Shown: positions 51,954-59,968 of the stretch, piece by piece
Numbering within the stretch: the first letter of the stretch is position 1
Layout: each line of letters begins with the position of its first letter
NCBI RefSeq assembly: GCF_035918155.1
Contig: NZ_CP109327.1
Span: forward strand, 2,666,001-2,730,000
Direction: 5' to 3'
Length of the DNA stretch: 64,000 nt
Origin: Streptomyces sp. NBC_01591
Lineage (GTDB): Bacteria > Actinomycetota > Actinomycetes > Streptomycetales > Streptomycetaceae
Translations under genes and position numbers: made by a program
Notes under the pieces: model-generated
Database searches by the model: none
Told to the model about the DNA's origin: nothing
Seen by the model: the letters and a program-made list of their open reading frames with translations, nothing else

Positions 51954-51989
51954 AAGGCCGCCCCGCGCCGATCAGGCAGGGGCGGCCTT
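51954..51989 (+). terminator. Hairpin terminator, 11-bp stem
   Basis: AAGGCCGCCCC (51954-51964) pairs with GGGGCGGCCTT (51979-51989), 14-nt loop. It ends the accessory gene run. Confidence 0.8.
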
Positions 51990-52045
51990 GCCGTGCGCCC
52001 AGCCGCGTGTTACGTACGCTCATCTCGACGAACGAGGAGGAAGCG

Positions 52046-52258
52046 ATGGCCGACGACCAGCAGCTCTGGGGGTACCCGGAGGTCGTCGCCCACCTGGGCA
52101 TCAGTGTCGGCGCCGCCCGCAGCCGAAAGAGCCGGAGCAGCCTGCCCGCGCCCGACGACAACAGCGTGCCGGACCGGCCCCGCTGGAAGCCGGTCGGCCG
52201 AGGGTTGCACAGCGACCTGCACGGCTCCTCCCAGCGGGAGGCCAGTCGGTCTGACTGA
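52046..52258 (+). CDS. Small HTH (AlpA/MerR-like) protein, 70 aa
   Basis: Residues 5-50 resemble small DNA-binding proteins of mobile elements (LWGYPEVVAHLGISVGAARSRKSRSSLPAPDDNSVPDRPRWKP). GAGGAGG precedes the ATG at 52046. It may regulate ICE genes. Confidence 0.65.
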   Translation: MADDQQLWGYPEVVAHLGISVGAARSRKSRSSLPAPDDNSVPDRPRWKPVGRGLHSDLHGSSQREASRSD

Positions 52259-52293
52259 CTGGCACGTACCCGCCCGTACGCTGCGGCCATGAC

Positions 52294-52520
52294 ATGCACT
52301 CGTCGATGCAACGGTCTCCATTCCCCTCGCCCGACAACGCTGTGTTCGGGGTGGTCGTCGCCGACGCCATCGTTTCGGTCCGCAACGGCGAGGCCACGGC
52401 GGAGGAGGCGATCCTGCACTGGCAGTCCATGGCTGGTACGAGGGCCATATTCCAGGTGAGGACGAGTGCCCCGGGTGCGGCTTCCGGGGAGAGCTATCCA
52501 AGCGCAGCAATCGCAGCTGA
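52294..52520 (+). pseudogene. Broken zinc-ribbon gene (left flank of toxin locus)
   Basis: The frame ADAIVSVRNGEATAEEAILHWQ... is interrupted: adding one G at 52455/52456 restores ...QGEDECPGCGFRGELSKRSNRS. The same end occurs at 59316 without the deletion. The start is unclear (ATG 52294 or 52306). Confidence 0.55.
52452..52491 (+). repeat. Direct repeat flanking the Rhs toxin locus, left copy
   Basis: The core GAGGACGAGTGCCCCGGGT plus GCG-CTTCCGGGG is shared with 59316-59354 in the same orientation, 6.9 kb apart. The locus 52693-59066 lies between them. Confidence 0.7.
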
Positions 52521-52644
52521 GCAGGAGCATTGCGTCTGAGGAACTTGCGACCGCACGAGCAGTGGTGGTCCGCCTTCTAGGCAGAGCTCGAAAGGCACCG
52601 TACGGCTCGTCTTTGGATGCGCGGTCCCTCCACCATCAGTCGTG

Positions 52645-52685
52645 CACGCCAGGAAGCCGCCCGGTGGCGCGGGCTTCCTGGCGTG
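52645..52685 (-). terminator. Terminator of the toxin operon, 14-bp stem
   Basis: CACGCCAGGAAGCC (52645-52658) pairs with GGCTTCCTGGCGTG (52672-52685), 13-nt loop, seven bases past the immunity stop on the minus strand. Confidence 0.75.
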
Positions 52686-52692
52686 GGGTGAG

Positions 52693-53175
52693 TCAGGCGG
52701 TGCCGGGCTCCTCCAGCGCCACCACGACCATCACCGGAAGATCGGTGTCCTGCTGGATCACACCGGCGGTCAGGATCCGGCCGTCGAGGGTCCACTTCTT
52801 CAACGCGATGAATTCGTCCTTGTCCGCCGCGGTCTGTTCGGCCTCGTCGAGGTGGCGGGCGAGAGCGGATTTCTCGATCTCGGGCAGGAAGCGGGCCAAC
52901 GCCTGCTCCCCCTCCTCGTAGACGGCATCCAGGTCGTCGAAGTAGCCCGACTCGTCGACGTCGCGGATCCAGACGTAGAAATTGACGCTGACAGCCCCAC
53001 TGCTGAACGTCTGGATCCAGCCCCCGACGCCGTCCTTGTCCCACGACGTCTCCACGCCGTCGCGGGGCTTGCCCCCGGGCGTCCACTCCTGGGCTGAGAA
53101 CCGCGCTGCCGCGCCTTCGGCGGTCAGCGGGGCGACATCCCGGAGCTCTTCCAGCATTGCGATCACTACAGCCAT
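52693..53175 (-). CDS. Probable immunity protein for the Rhs toxin
   Basis: A 160-residue acidic protein (EEL, DVDESGYFDDLDAVYEEGEQAL) that follows the Rhs gene and overlaps its stop by ten bases. ATG at 53175 has GGAATGAG upstream. Size, acidity and order are typical for toxin-neutralising partners in polymorphic toxin loci. No immunity family is recognised. Confidence 0.7.
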   Translation of the reverse strand: MAVVIAMLEELRDVAPLTAEGAAARFSAQEWTPGGKPRDGVETSWDKDGVGGWIQTFSSGAVSVNFYVWIRDVDESGYFDDLDAVYEEGEQALARFLPEIEKSALARHLDEAEQTAADKDEFIALKKWTLDGRILTAGVIQQDTDLPVMVVVALEEPGTA

Positions 53176-56100
53176 GAACTCATTCCACTCATTCCGTTGC
53201 CGGGCACGTGATACGCCTTCAGCTGCCCGCTGGCGTAGGCCTCGGGGAAGGCCTTGGACAGCACGTCGTTCACATGCGCGGCACCCCATTCGTTGGACAC
53301 CATATAGCGGACTCCCTTGCCTCCGAGATCCTCGTTGAGGGCGAGCAGCTTTTCGGTCTGATCGGTGAGCTTGGGCTCGTTGTAGTACTTGAAATTGGGG
53401 TTGTACGGGGATTTTTCCCATTCACCAAGGTTGTCTCCTCCGGTCCACTTGGCCTCCGTGATCCAGCCGTCCCGCGGGCCGCCGTCGACGTGGACTTCCC
53501 GGCCGTCCGGCAGGATCCACTGCTGCTCGTAGCTCTGGTCGGTGACGGCCCGCTGGTACCGGAACGATGCGCGTTCGAGCTGTTTGTCCGTCAGCCAGCC
53601 CAAACCTTTGAACCGTGAGTACGGCGACAGGCCGAGGGGGTCGCAGATGGTGAACGGGTTGTGCACGTAGGCGACCGGATTCGGCGCGGGGCCGAGGCCG
53701 AGTGGGTCCGGGGAGGTGTAGCGGCCGATCTGCGGGTCGTAGTGGCGGAAAAGGTTGTAGTGGAGGCCGGTCTCGGGGTCGTAGTACTGGCCGGGATAGC
53801 GCAGCGGGGTGTAGGCCGTGCTGGAGCGGGCCCATGCGGTGGTACCCCAGAGGGTGCTCCGGGCGTGCCAGGCGATCTCGCCGGACTCGTCGACCAGTTC
53901 GGTGGGGGTTCCCACGAGGTCGGTGGCTATGGCGAAGAACCGGCGGTCGATCTCTTCCTGGCGAGTGTCCGGGGTGAGGAGGCGTTCGGTCTGGGACAGC
54001 GGTACAAGGCCGCGGTGGTCCCAGGTGAGGGCGACCACGTGTGGAAGACCTGGTGTGTGGATCGTCTGTTCGCACAGGGTCGTGCCGTCCCAGGAGAAAC
54101 GGACCTCCTCGGCGACGCTCTCGCCGTCGTCGGTGAGGCGTTGCTTCGCGGTGCGGCGGCCCAGGGGGTCGTAGCGGTAGCGCCATCGGGTGCGGTCGGG
54201 GGTGACAACGGCGGCGAGACGGTCCTCTGCGTCCCACTCGTAGCGCCAGGTGTCGGGTTTGCGCGAGAGGCGGGTTCTCTGGCGCAGGGTCACGCGGCCG
54301 AGGGCGTCGTGTTCGAAGCGGACGTTGCCGGCTCTGGTGAGGGAGGTTCCGGTGTAGGAGCGGGGGCCGGTGGCGTCGTGGCCGGGTTGGGAGCCGGGCC
54401 AGGAGGCCGCCGTCTGATTTCCGGCGGCGTCGTAGGCGTAGCGCTCGGTCCAGGCCTCGGCGTGGACGGCGGTGACCCGCCCGGCCGCGTCCAGATCGAA
54501 GTTGCGGGAGCCTGACAGTTCGTCGGTCACGGAGGTGAGATATCCGTCGGCGCGGTGGGCGTAGTGACGGTGGTTGAGGGAACGGCCTCCGACCGTCAGG
54601 TGCTGGGCGCAGATTCTTCCGGCCTCGTCCCAGGCGGAGGCCAGGGCGAGGGAGCTGCCGAAGACGCGTTCAAGTTCCCGGCCTGCCGCGTCGTGGGTGA
54701 AGGCGATCTCGCGGCCGCCGCTGGTCATGCGGGCGGTACGGCCGGCAGCGTCGTAGCCGTACTCGGTGATCGCGCCGGTGGGGGTGATGCGGCGGGCCCG
54801 GCGGCCCAGAGTGTCGTAGGCGTAGTTCATGGCGTGGCCGTCGACGAGTTCGGTCTTGGTCCGGCCACGCCGGTCGTACACGTAGCGGATCTCGCTGTCC
54901 GGTCCAGCCGCGTGCAGCAGACGTCCGGCCCGGTCGTAGGCGTAGGTGGTCACCTGGCCCGCCACGTCCTTGCGGACCGTCTGGCCGAGCTGGTCGTAGG
55001 TGTAGGACACGGTCCGGCCGAGTGCGTCGGTCCGGGCGGTGAGCTGCCCGGCCGCGTCGTACTGGTAGGTGAGGGTGCGGCCGTCGAAGTCCGTCTCGGA
55101 GGTGAGCTGCCCGGCGGCGTCGTACGTGTAGGACCAGGTGCCGTGCGGGCCGGTGACCCGGGTCAGCCGCAGCTCCGCGTCGTGCTCGAACGTGTGGCGG
55201 GTGCCGTCGGGTCCGGTGCGGGTGGTGAGCAGGTCGAAGTGGGTGTACTCGAAGCGGGATGTGGCGTCGGCCGGACCGGTGTGACTGAGGGAGTTCCCTT
55301 CGCCGTCGTATGTCCATGACTCGGTGGACCCGTCCGGTGCGACGCGGCGGGCGAGATTGCCGTCCGGGTCCCGCACGACCCGGGTGACGTTGCCCACGGG
55401 GTCGGTGGTGCACATGACCCGGCCCAGGGCATCACGTTCCAGGCGGGTGGTGCCTCCGACCGGATCGGTCACTGCCACCGGCAGGCCCGCGGCGTCGCAG
55501 CGCACGGTGGTGGTGGCGCCGAGGGCATCGGTTACGGTGGTCAGACTGCCCCGGCTGTCATACGCGTAGCGGGTGGTGGTGCCGGCCGGGTCGGTGACGG
55601 CGGTGCGGCTGCCGTACTCGTCGAATTCCTGGAGCCAGCGGGCTCCGTCCGGCCCGCGGAATTCCGTGGACAGCCCCGATGGGCCTCGCGCGGTGCGTAG
55701 TTCGCTCCCGTCCGGGCGGGTGACAGCGAGCAGGCGGCCTTCCTCGTCGTGGACGAAGGCGGTGGTGCGGCCCAGCGGATCGGTGCGGGTCAGGGTGTTG
55801 CCGCGGTGGTCGTAAGTGAAGCGGGTGGTGTGACCGAGCGGATCGGTGGTGGCCACTACCTGGCAGCGGTGATCGATCTGATGCCGGGTGGTGTGACCGC
55901 CGGCCGTGGTGAGGGTCGTGGTGCGAAGGCCGGTCTGCGGGTCGGGTTCGGTGTAGGTGAGGGTGATCTGGACGTGGCCTGCCTGACCGCCTTCGGCGAT
56001 GACGCGGTCGCGGTCGTCGTAGGTGTAGTCGTAGCGGCTGTTGTTGGAGTCGATCCAGGCGGTGACGCGGCGACGGTCGTCGTGGACGTACCGGGTGGTG

Positions 56101-57953
56101 GCGCCGGACGGTTTGACGACGGAGCTGAGGTTGCCGCCCTCGTAGCCGTAGTACATCAGGGGCAGGTCCGCCCCGTCCTCTCCAGCGCCGGCCAGGGACA
56201 GGACGGTGATCAGGCCGTCGTTCAGGGTGACGACCACCCGCCGGTTCGCCGAACAGGCCAGGGCGAGCGGGGTGCCGTTCCCGGTGCGTTCCACGGCCCA
56301 CCAGTTGCCGTGGCGGTCTTCGACCTGGTCCAGCCAGGCATCGCCGTCGCCGCCGGGTTCGCTGCCGGTCGGGGCGGTGAAGTGCCGGACCAGGCCGGTG
56401 CTGGGATCCGTGATGGTGTAGTCGCCGTCCGTGTCACGGGCCAGCAGTGTGCGGGCGGTCCCGGACTCCGGACGGGTCGGGATGCCTGGGACGGGGTGCG
56501 GATAGGGGATCAGGAGGCCGTCGGCGGTGACGTGGACGACGCCGACCGCGTCGATCTCCAGGCGCTCGTCAACGGTGGAGGTCCAGGACGGGCCGAGGAA
56601 CCGGCCTGCCAGCAGGCCGGACTCGGTGCGGCGGGTGAAGACCAGAGGCAGGGTGCCCGGCAGCACCAGATCGGTCTGGGGCAGGAACATCCGGCCCGAG
56701 GCGAGGTCCACCGGGTCGGTGCCAGTGACGACGCGGCGCCCATCGGGGCGGCTGTGAGTGCCGTGGGGAGCTTTGTCGAGCAGCCTGCGGGCCCGGATTG
56801 CCTTGGCCATGTCCTCGGCAAGGCGGACACCCTTGGCGACGGCCCCGCCTCCGCCGGTGGCTATGGACAGTGCCGTGTCGGGCAGCAACCGGCCGAACCC
56901 TTCGGCCGGGTCCTTCATGAAGTCACTGATCATCAGCTTGCCGGCGCCGACCGGGTCGTTGGCGGTAACGACTAGGCCGGCGGCAAGACTGTTGAGGCTG
57001 GTGGCGTAGTCGGCGGGATGGGTGAGGTTGTACGGGTCCAGCGGATTGACTGCCCGGGCGAAGTTCACCAGCCCGGCGGCACCCTTGATGACGCCGCCGC
57101 CGACGTGCTGGTTGATGATCTGTGACTCCTTCAGGCCACTGACCATCTGCTGTGCGTACGACGGCTTTTCCGGAGCCATGTCGCGGACGGCGCGAACGGA
57201 GGCGCGGGCGATCTCCGCGGCGGTGTTCCGCTGCTTACGGGCCTGGGCAAGGAGTTCCTGCGCGTCCTGCATGAGCGATTTGCCCGGGTCGTCGAACGTC
57301 GGCGCGGGGCAGGGCGGCAGAGAACTCGGGTTGCGCTCCTCGGGGGCCTGTGCGTTGTATCGGTCGATGGCCTTGTTGTAGTCGTCGATCCGCTTGCGGT
57401 GCCCCTCGGCCGCGTTCTGGGAGGCTTTGACGCCTTCCTTCCACACGTCGATCGCCGTCTGCGCCTGGTTCTGCGCCCAGGTGACGGTGTCGGCGAACGA
57501 CTCCAGCGCGGCAGCCGCCTTCTCGCAGGCATCGGCACCGGTGAACCACTTCGGCGGCTGGGTACTCACCGCAGTGCGCAGCGCATCGGCCGTCTCGCCC
57601 TTCAGCCGCGAGGAATCGAGACCCTTCAACCCGCTGCCAGTGTCGTCGAACGCCTTCTGAAACGACCGGAGTTGCTTCGCGGTGGAGCGAATCTTCCCGG
57701 GGCTGCCATACACCAGCTTGGTGTTGTCCTCGGTCTGGCCGAGGTCCATCTCTTCGACCTCGGCGCCCATCCGGTTCGCCACCGAACGCGACTGCTCCCG
57801 GACCCAGTCCGATGCGGAATCCCAGTCGTCCAGCCGGTCCGCTGTCCAGCTCCCGGCGTCCTCGACCCGGTTGCCGACCCACTCGACACCGCCCTCGATG
57901 GCGTTCTCGACCGAGTCCGGCGTGATGTCGCTGACGAAATCCCCGATGCCCAT
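53166..57953 (-). CDS. Polymorphic toxin: T7SS-type N-terminus, Rhs/YD repeats, REase-fold C-terminus
   Basis: A 1595-residue secreted toxin. Residues 1-230 are helical, as in T7SS-targeted toxins (GIGDFVSDITPDSVENAIEGG). DUF6531-like DPVDLASGRMFLPQTDLVLPG starts near 420, then many YD repeats (YDPLGRRTAKQ). The Rhs core end is YYDPETGLHYNLFRHYDPQIGRYTSPDPLGL. The last 140 residues are the toxin, with Asp1495, Glu1500 and Lys1502 (D-x4-E-x-K), fitting a PD-(D/E)XK nuclease toxin. Start at 57953 by context. Competitor killing is likely. Confidence 0.85.
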   Translation of the reverse strand: MGIGDFVSDITPDSVENAIEGGVEWVGNRVEDAGSWTADRLDDWDSASDWVREQSRSVANRMGAEVEEMDLGQTEDNTKLVYGSPGKIRSTAKQLRSFQKAFDDTGSGLKGLDSSRLKGETADALRTAVSTQPPKWFTGADACEKAAAALESFADTVTWAQNQAQTAIDVWKEGVKASQNAAEGHRKRIDDYNKAIDRYNAQAPEERNPSSLPPCPAPTFDDPGKSLMQDAQELLAQARKQRNTAAEIARASVRAVRDMAPEKPSYAQQMVSGLKESQIINQHVGGGVIKGAAGLVNFARAVNPLDPYNLTHPADYATSLNSLAAGLVVTANDPVGAGKLMISDFMKDPAEGFGRLLPDTALSIATGGGGAVAKGVRLAEDMAKAIRARRLLDKAPHGTHSRPDGRRVVTGTDPVDLASGRMFLPQTDLVLPGTLPLVFTRRTESGLLAGRFLGPSWTSTVDERLEIDAVGVVHVTADGLLIPYPHPVPGIPTRPESGTARTLLARDTDGDYTITDPSTGLVRHFTAPTGSEPGGDGDAWLDQVEDRHGNWWAVERTGNGTPLALACSANRRVVVTLNDGLITVLSLAGAGEDGADLPLMYYGYEGGNLSSVVKPSGATTRYVHDDRRRVTAWIDSNNSRYDYTYDDRDRVIAEGGQAGHVQITLTYTEPDPQTGLRTTTLTTAGGHTTRHQIDHRCQVVATTDPLGHTTRFTYDHRGNTLTRTDPLGRTTAFVHDEEGRLLAVTRPDGSELRTARGPSGLSTEFRGPDGARWLQEFDEYGSRTAVTDPAGTTTRYAYDSRGSLTTVTDALGATTTVRCDAAGLPVAVTDPVGGTTRLERDALGRVMCTTDPVGNVTRVVRDPDGNLARRVAPDGSTESWTYDGEGNSLSHTGPADATSRFEYTHFDLLTTRTGPDGTRHTFEHDAELRLTRVTGPHGTWSYTYDAAGQLTSETDFDGRTLTYQYDAAGQLTARTDALGRTVSYTYDQLGQTVRKDVAGQVTTYAYDRAGRLLHAAGPDSEIRYVYDRRGRTKTELVDGHAMNYAYDTLGRRARRITPTGAITEYGYDAAGRTARMTSGGREIAFTHDAAGRELERVFGSSLALASAWDEAGRICAQHLTVGGRSLNHRHYAHRADGYLTSVTDELSGSRNFDLDAAGRVTAVHAEAWTERYAYDAAGNQTAASWPGSQPGHDATGPRSYTGTSLTRAGNVRFEHDALGRVTLRQRTRLSRKPDTWRYEWDAEDRLAAVVTPDRTRWRYRYDPLGRRTAKQRLTDDGESVAEEVRFSWDGTTLCEQTIHTPGLPHVVALTWDHRGLVPLSQTERLLTPDTRQEEIDRRFFAIATDLVGTPTELVDESGEIAWHARSTLWGTTAWARSSTAYTPLRYPGQYYDPETGLHYNLFRHYDPQIGRYTSPDPLGLGPAPNPVAYVHNPFTICDPLGLSPYSRFKGLGWLTDKQLERASFRYQRAVTDQSYEQQWILPDGREVHVDGGPRDGWITEAKWTGGDNLGEWEKSPYNPNFKYYNEPKLTDQTEKLLALNEDLGGKGVRYMVSNEWGAAHVNDVLSKAFPEAYASGQLKAYHVPGNGMSGMSSWL

Positions 57954-57955
57954 GT

Positions 57956-58621
57956 TCAGTTGTCCCCGCCCGTGGTCGATCCGCCCTGTTCCTGCCCCTG
58001 CTGAGCACGTTCCTCGGGCGACGGCCCGAATGTGTCGTCCAGGGCTCGGTCCCACTGGGCGTCACTGATGCCGAGCCTGGTGTTGAGCTCCTCCGACATC
58101 CGCTCCCCCTGCCCCTCGGTGAGGACGGTGCGGCCGGTGTCCTTCCAGGTCTGCTCCACGTCTTGGCCAGCCTGCACGAACGACTCGGCGCTCCAGTCCG
58201 GGTCCAGGTAGTCAGGAGTGAAGACGTCGCCCCAGTCCTGCTGGACGATGTCCTCCTCGCTGGCATGCGGGTTGCCGTTCATCAGGGCATTGGCTCCGAC
58301 CTTCAGCGTGCCCTCGACATACTGGTCAACCTCCCACTGCGTGCCCGCCGCCAGCCCAAGACGGTCCGCAAGCGCGCTCGCGTCACTCACCAGGGCGCGC
58401 ACCCCCCACTCCCACCGTTCGCAGAGATCCTCGAAATCCACCGACAGTCCGCGGTGCCCGGTTTCCATCCCTGTCATGGCCAGCCCCGAGAACCCCTTGC
58501 CCATCACCGAGCCGGTGGCACCGCCAAGCTCGCCGAGTTGATCAATGATCGAACCCATACCCTGTGTGAACTTCGCCACCGACGCCTTGTCGAAGGCGAG
58601 GTCCGCCCCGTCACCGCTCAT
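57956..58621 (-). CDS. ESX/T7SS-type partner protein, 221 aa
   Basis: A helical protein with WEWGVRALVSDASALADRLGLAAG near residue 75 and an acidic, Gln/Gly-rich end. It has WXG-like spacing and sits two bases before the toxin gene, so it probably guides toxin export by T7SS. ATG at 58621 overlaps the SseB-like stop. Confidence 0.6.
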   Translation of the reverse strand: MSGDGADLAFDKASVAKFTQGMGSIIDQLGELGGATGSVMGKGFSGLAMTGMETGHRGLSVDFEDLCERWEWGVRALVSDASALADRLGLAAGTQWEVDQYVEGTLKVGANALMNGNPHASEEDIVQQDWGDVFTPDYLDPDWSAESFVQAGQDVEQTWKDTGRTVLTEGQGERMSEELNTRLGISDAQWDRALDDTFGPSPEERAQQGQEQGGSTTGGDN

Positions 58622-59066
58622 AGCCGCCCCCTGCCAGTGCCGCACCGGAGTCGACCGATGCACTCTCCGGGACGATTCCGGTGACTGGCGGGAAGAACAT
58701 TGCCCCGCCCTCGCTCGCGATGTCCACGGCAAGGCCCGCGGGCTCGTCCAAGGCTGGCAGGATCTCGTCCACGATCCGCGCCCCGAGCAGCGCGACGTAG
58801 TCCGTCAAACGGTCGCCCGGGGCACGGCGAACGGCGAAGTGAGCCAGTGCCGTCTCGTCCGTGAACGCGCAGACCCACCGAACACCGCCGGAACGAGCGC
58901 TCCACAGACCAGCGTCGGTCGACGGGACCAGAAGAACCGTGCGCCGCATCTCACCCACCAGCGCCCGCGGATCACCAATTCCCGCCCGTTGCTCAGATAT
59001 TCGTTGGGCGAGCATCGTCCTCGGCTGTCCCACAGGTTCTCCCTTGTCCTGGTCGGCTGACGGCAC
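58611..59066 (-). CDS. SseB-like protein, first gene of the toxin operon
   Basis: A 151-residue protein resembling the SseB domain found beside T7SS genes in actinobacteria (LLVPSTDAGLWSARSGGVRWVCAFTDETALAHFA ... DRLTDYVALLGARIVDEILP). GTG at 59066 has no ribosome site but TCTAAT lies five bases upstream as a -10, so it may be leaderless; ATG 59015 is an alternative. Confidence 0.65.
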   Translation of the reverse strand: MPSADQDKGEPVGQPRTMLAQRISEQRAGIGDPRALVGEMRRTVLLVPSTDAGLWSARSGGVRWVCAFTDETALAHFAVRRAPGDRLTDYVALLGARIVDEILPALDEPAGLAVDIASEGGAMFFPPVTGIVPESASVDSGAALAGGGYER

Positions 59067-59214
59067 CGCAGATTAGAACGAGTATGTGGGTGTGACGGTT
59101 CTCGCACGTCCACGCACCCCATCCCCTCAGCCTCATGGGCATGAGCACCTGCTGATATCCCCGCCGAGGCGGGGCGTTACCGGCGTCCGACGACGAAACG
59201 TCCCGTCCTCTTGA

Positions 59215-59427
59215 GTACGGAAGGGGTTCGGGCCGGGGTCCACGCTCGGCAACGCCATCTCATCCGTCTACACCGGCGAAGCCTCAGTGGAGGACGCGAT
59301 CGTGTACGCGGCCGTCCAGGGTGAGGACGAGTGCCCCGGGTGCGACTTCCGGGGCGGACTACCGAAGGACAGCACACGCGGCTGGCCACGGCCACAACGC
59401 CGAGGAGCGCCACCGACGTATCGGTAG
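59215..59427 (+). pseudogene. Zinc-ribbon gene fragment (right flank of toxin locus)
   Basis: Reading starts after a stop and has no start codon: STLGNAISSVYTGEASVEDAIVYAAVQGEDECPGCDFRGG... to TAG 59425-59427. The CPGC end equals that of the broken gene at 52294. This is a truncated paralogue. Confidence 0.5.
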
Positions 59428-59439
59428 CGCTCCTCGGCG
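59398..59439. terminator. Bidirectional terminator, 13-bp stem
   Basis: CGCCGAGGAGCGC (59398-59410) pairs with GCGCTCCTCGGCG (59427-59439), 16-nt loop. It lies between the fragment and the minus-strand gene at 59457. Confidence 0.8.
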
Positions 59440-59456
59440 TTTGGTGTGTTGTTCGC

Positions 59457-59888
59457 CTACTCCAGGTAGATGCCGACGAAGACGCCGTCGAAACCGAGCG
59501 CGATCACGGCCGCTTCGACGCTCGGATAGCTCGTCCCGTCCGGGCCTCCGATCAGGGCGTCGAAGGCGGCGCGGCTGATCTCGGGTTCGAGCCACTGGTT
59601 GCCGCATCGGCAGCGGATCCAGACGTTGCGCCTGTGGTTGATGAGCAGCCAGTCGCGCCGGGCCCGGCAGGCCGAGCACCTCGCGGGGATGCCGCCGAAG
59701 GTCAGTTCGCGTGGGTGGCCGACGCAGCGGATCGCGCCGGGGCCGTCGACTGGGTGCGTCTCGTACTGGAGTTGCAGCAGGGGGTCGGTGCCGGCGGGGA
59801 GGACGGGCAGCCGGGGTGCCGGCTCCCTGGTGCGGTCGGTGGTTCTGAGCACGAGTGTCATCTCCCGGTCTGGGCTTTCTGTTTCCAT
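59457..59888 (-). CDS. Zinc-ribbon hypothetical protein, 143 aa
   Basis: Contains RCSACRARRDW and IRCRCGNQW, four cysteines fit for a zinc ribbon near residues 69-95, followed by EISRAAFDALIGG. The start at 59888 is uncertain; no strong ribosome site is visible. No function is assigned. It lies downstream of the relaxase. Confidence 0.6.
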   Translation of the reverse strand: METESPDREMTLVLRTTDRTREPAPRLPVLPAGTDPLLQLQYETHPVDGPGAIRCVGHPRELTFGGIPARCSACRARRDWLLINHRRNVWIRCRCGNQWLEPEISRAAFDALIGGPDGTSYPSVEAAVIALGFDGVFVGIYLE

Positions 59889-59968
59889 CCGTAACAGCAG
59901 GTGGAACCGGCTGTCCAGGCATTTCGTGGAGTCCGGTCGGCCAGTGGCCGGCCTGCCCGACGAGCTGA

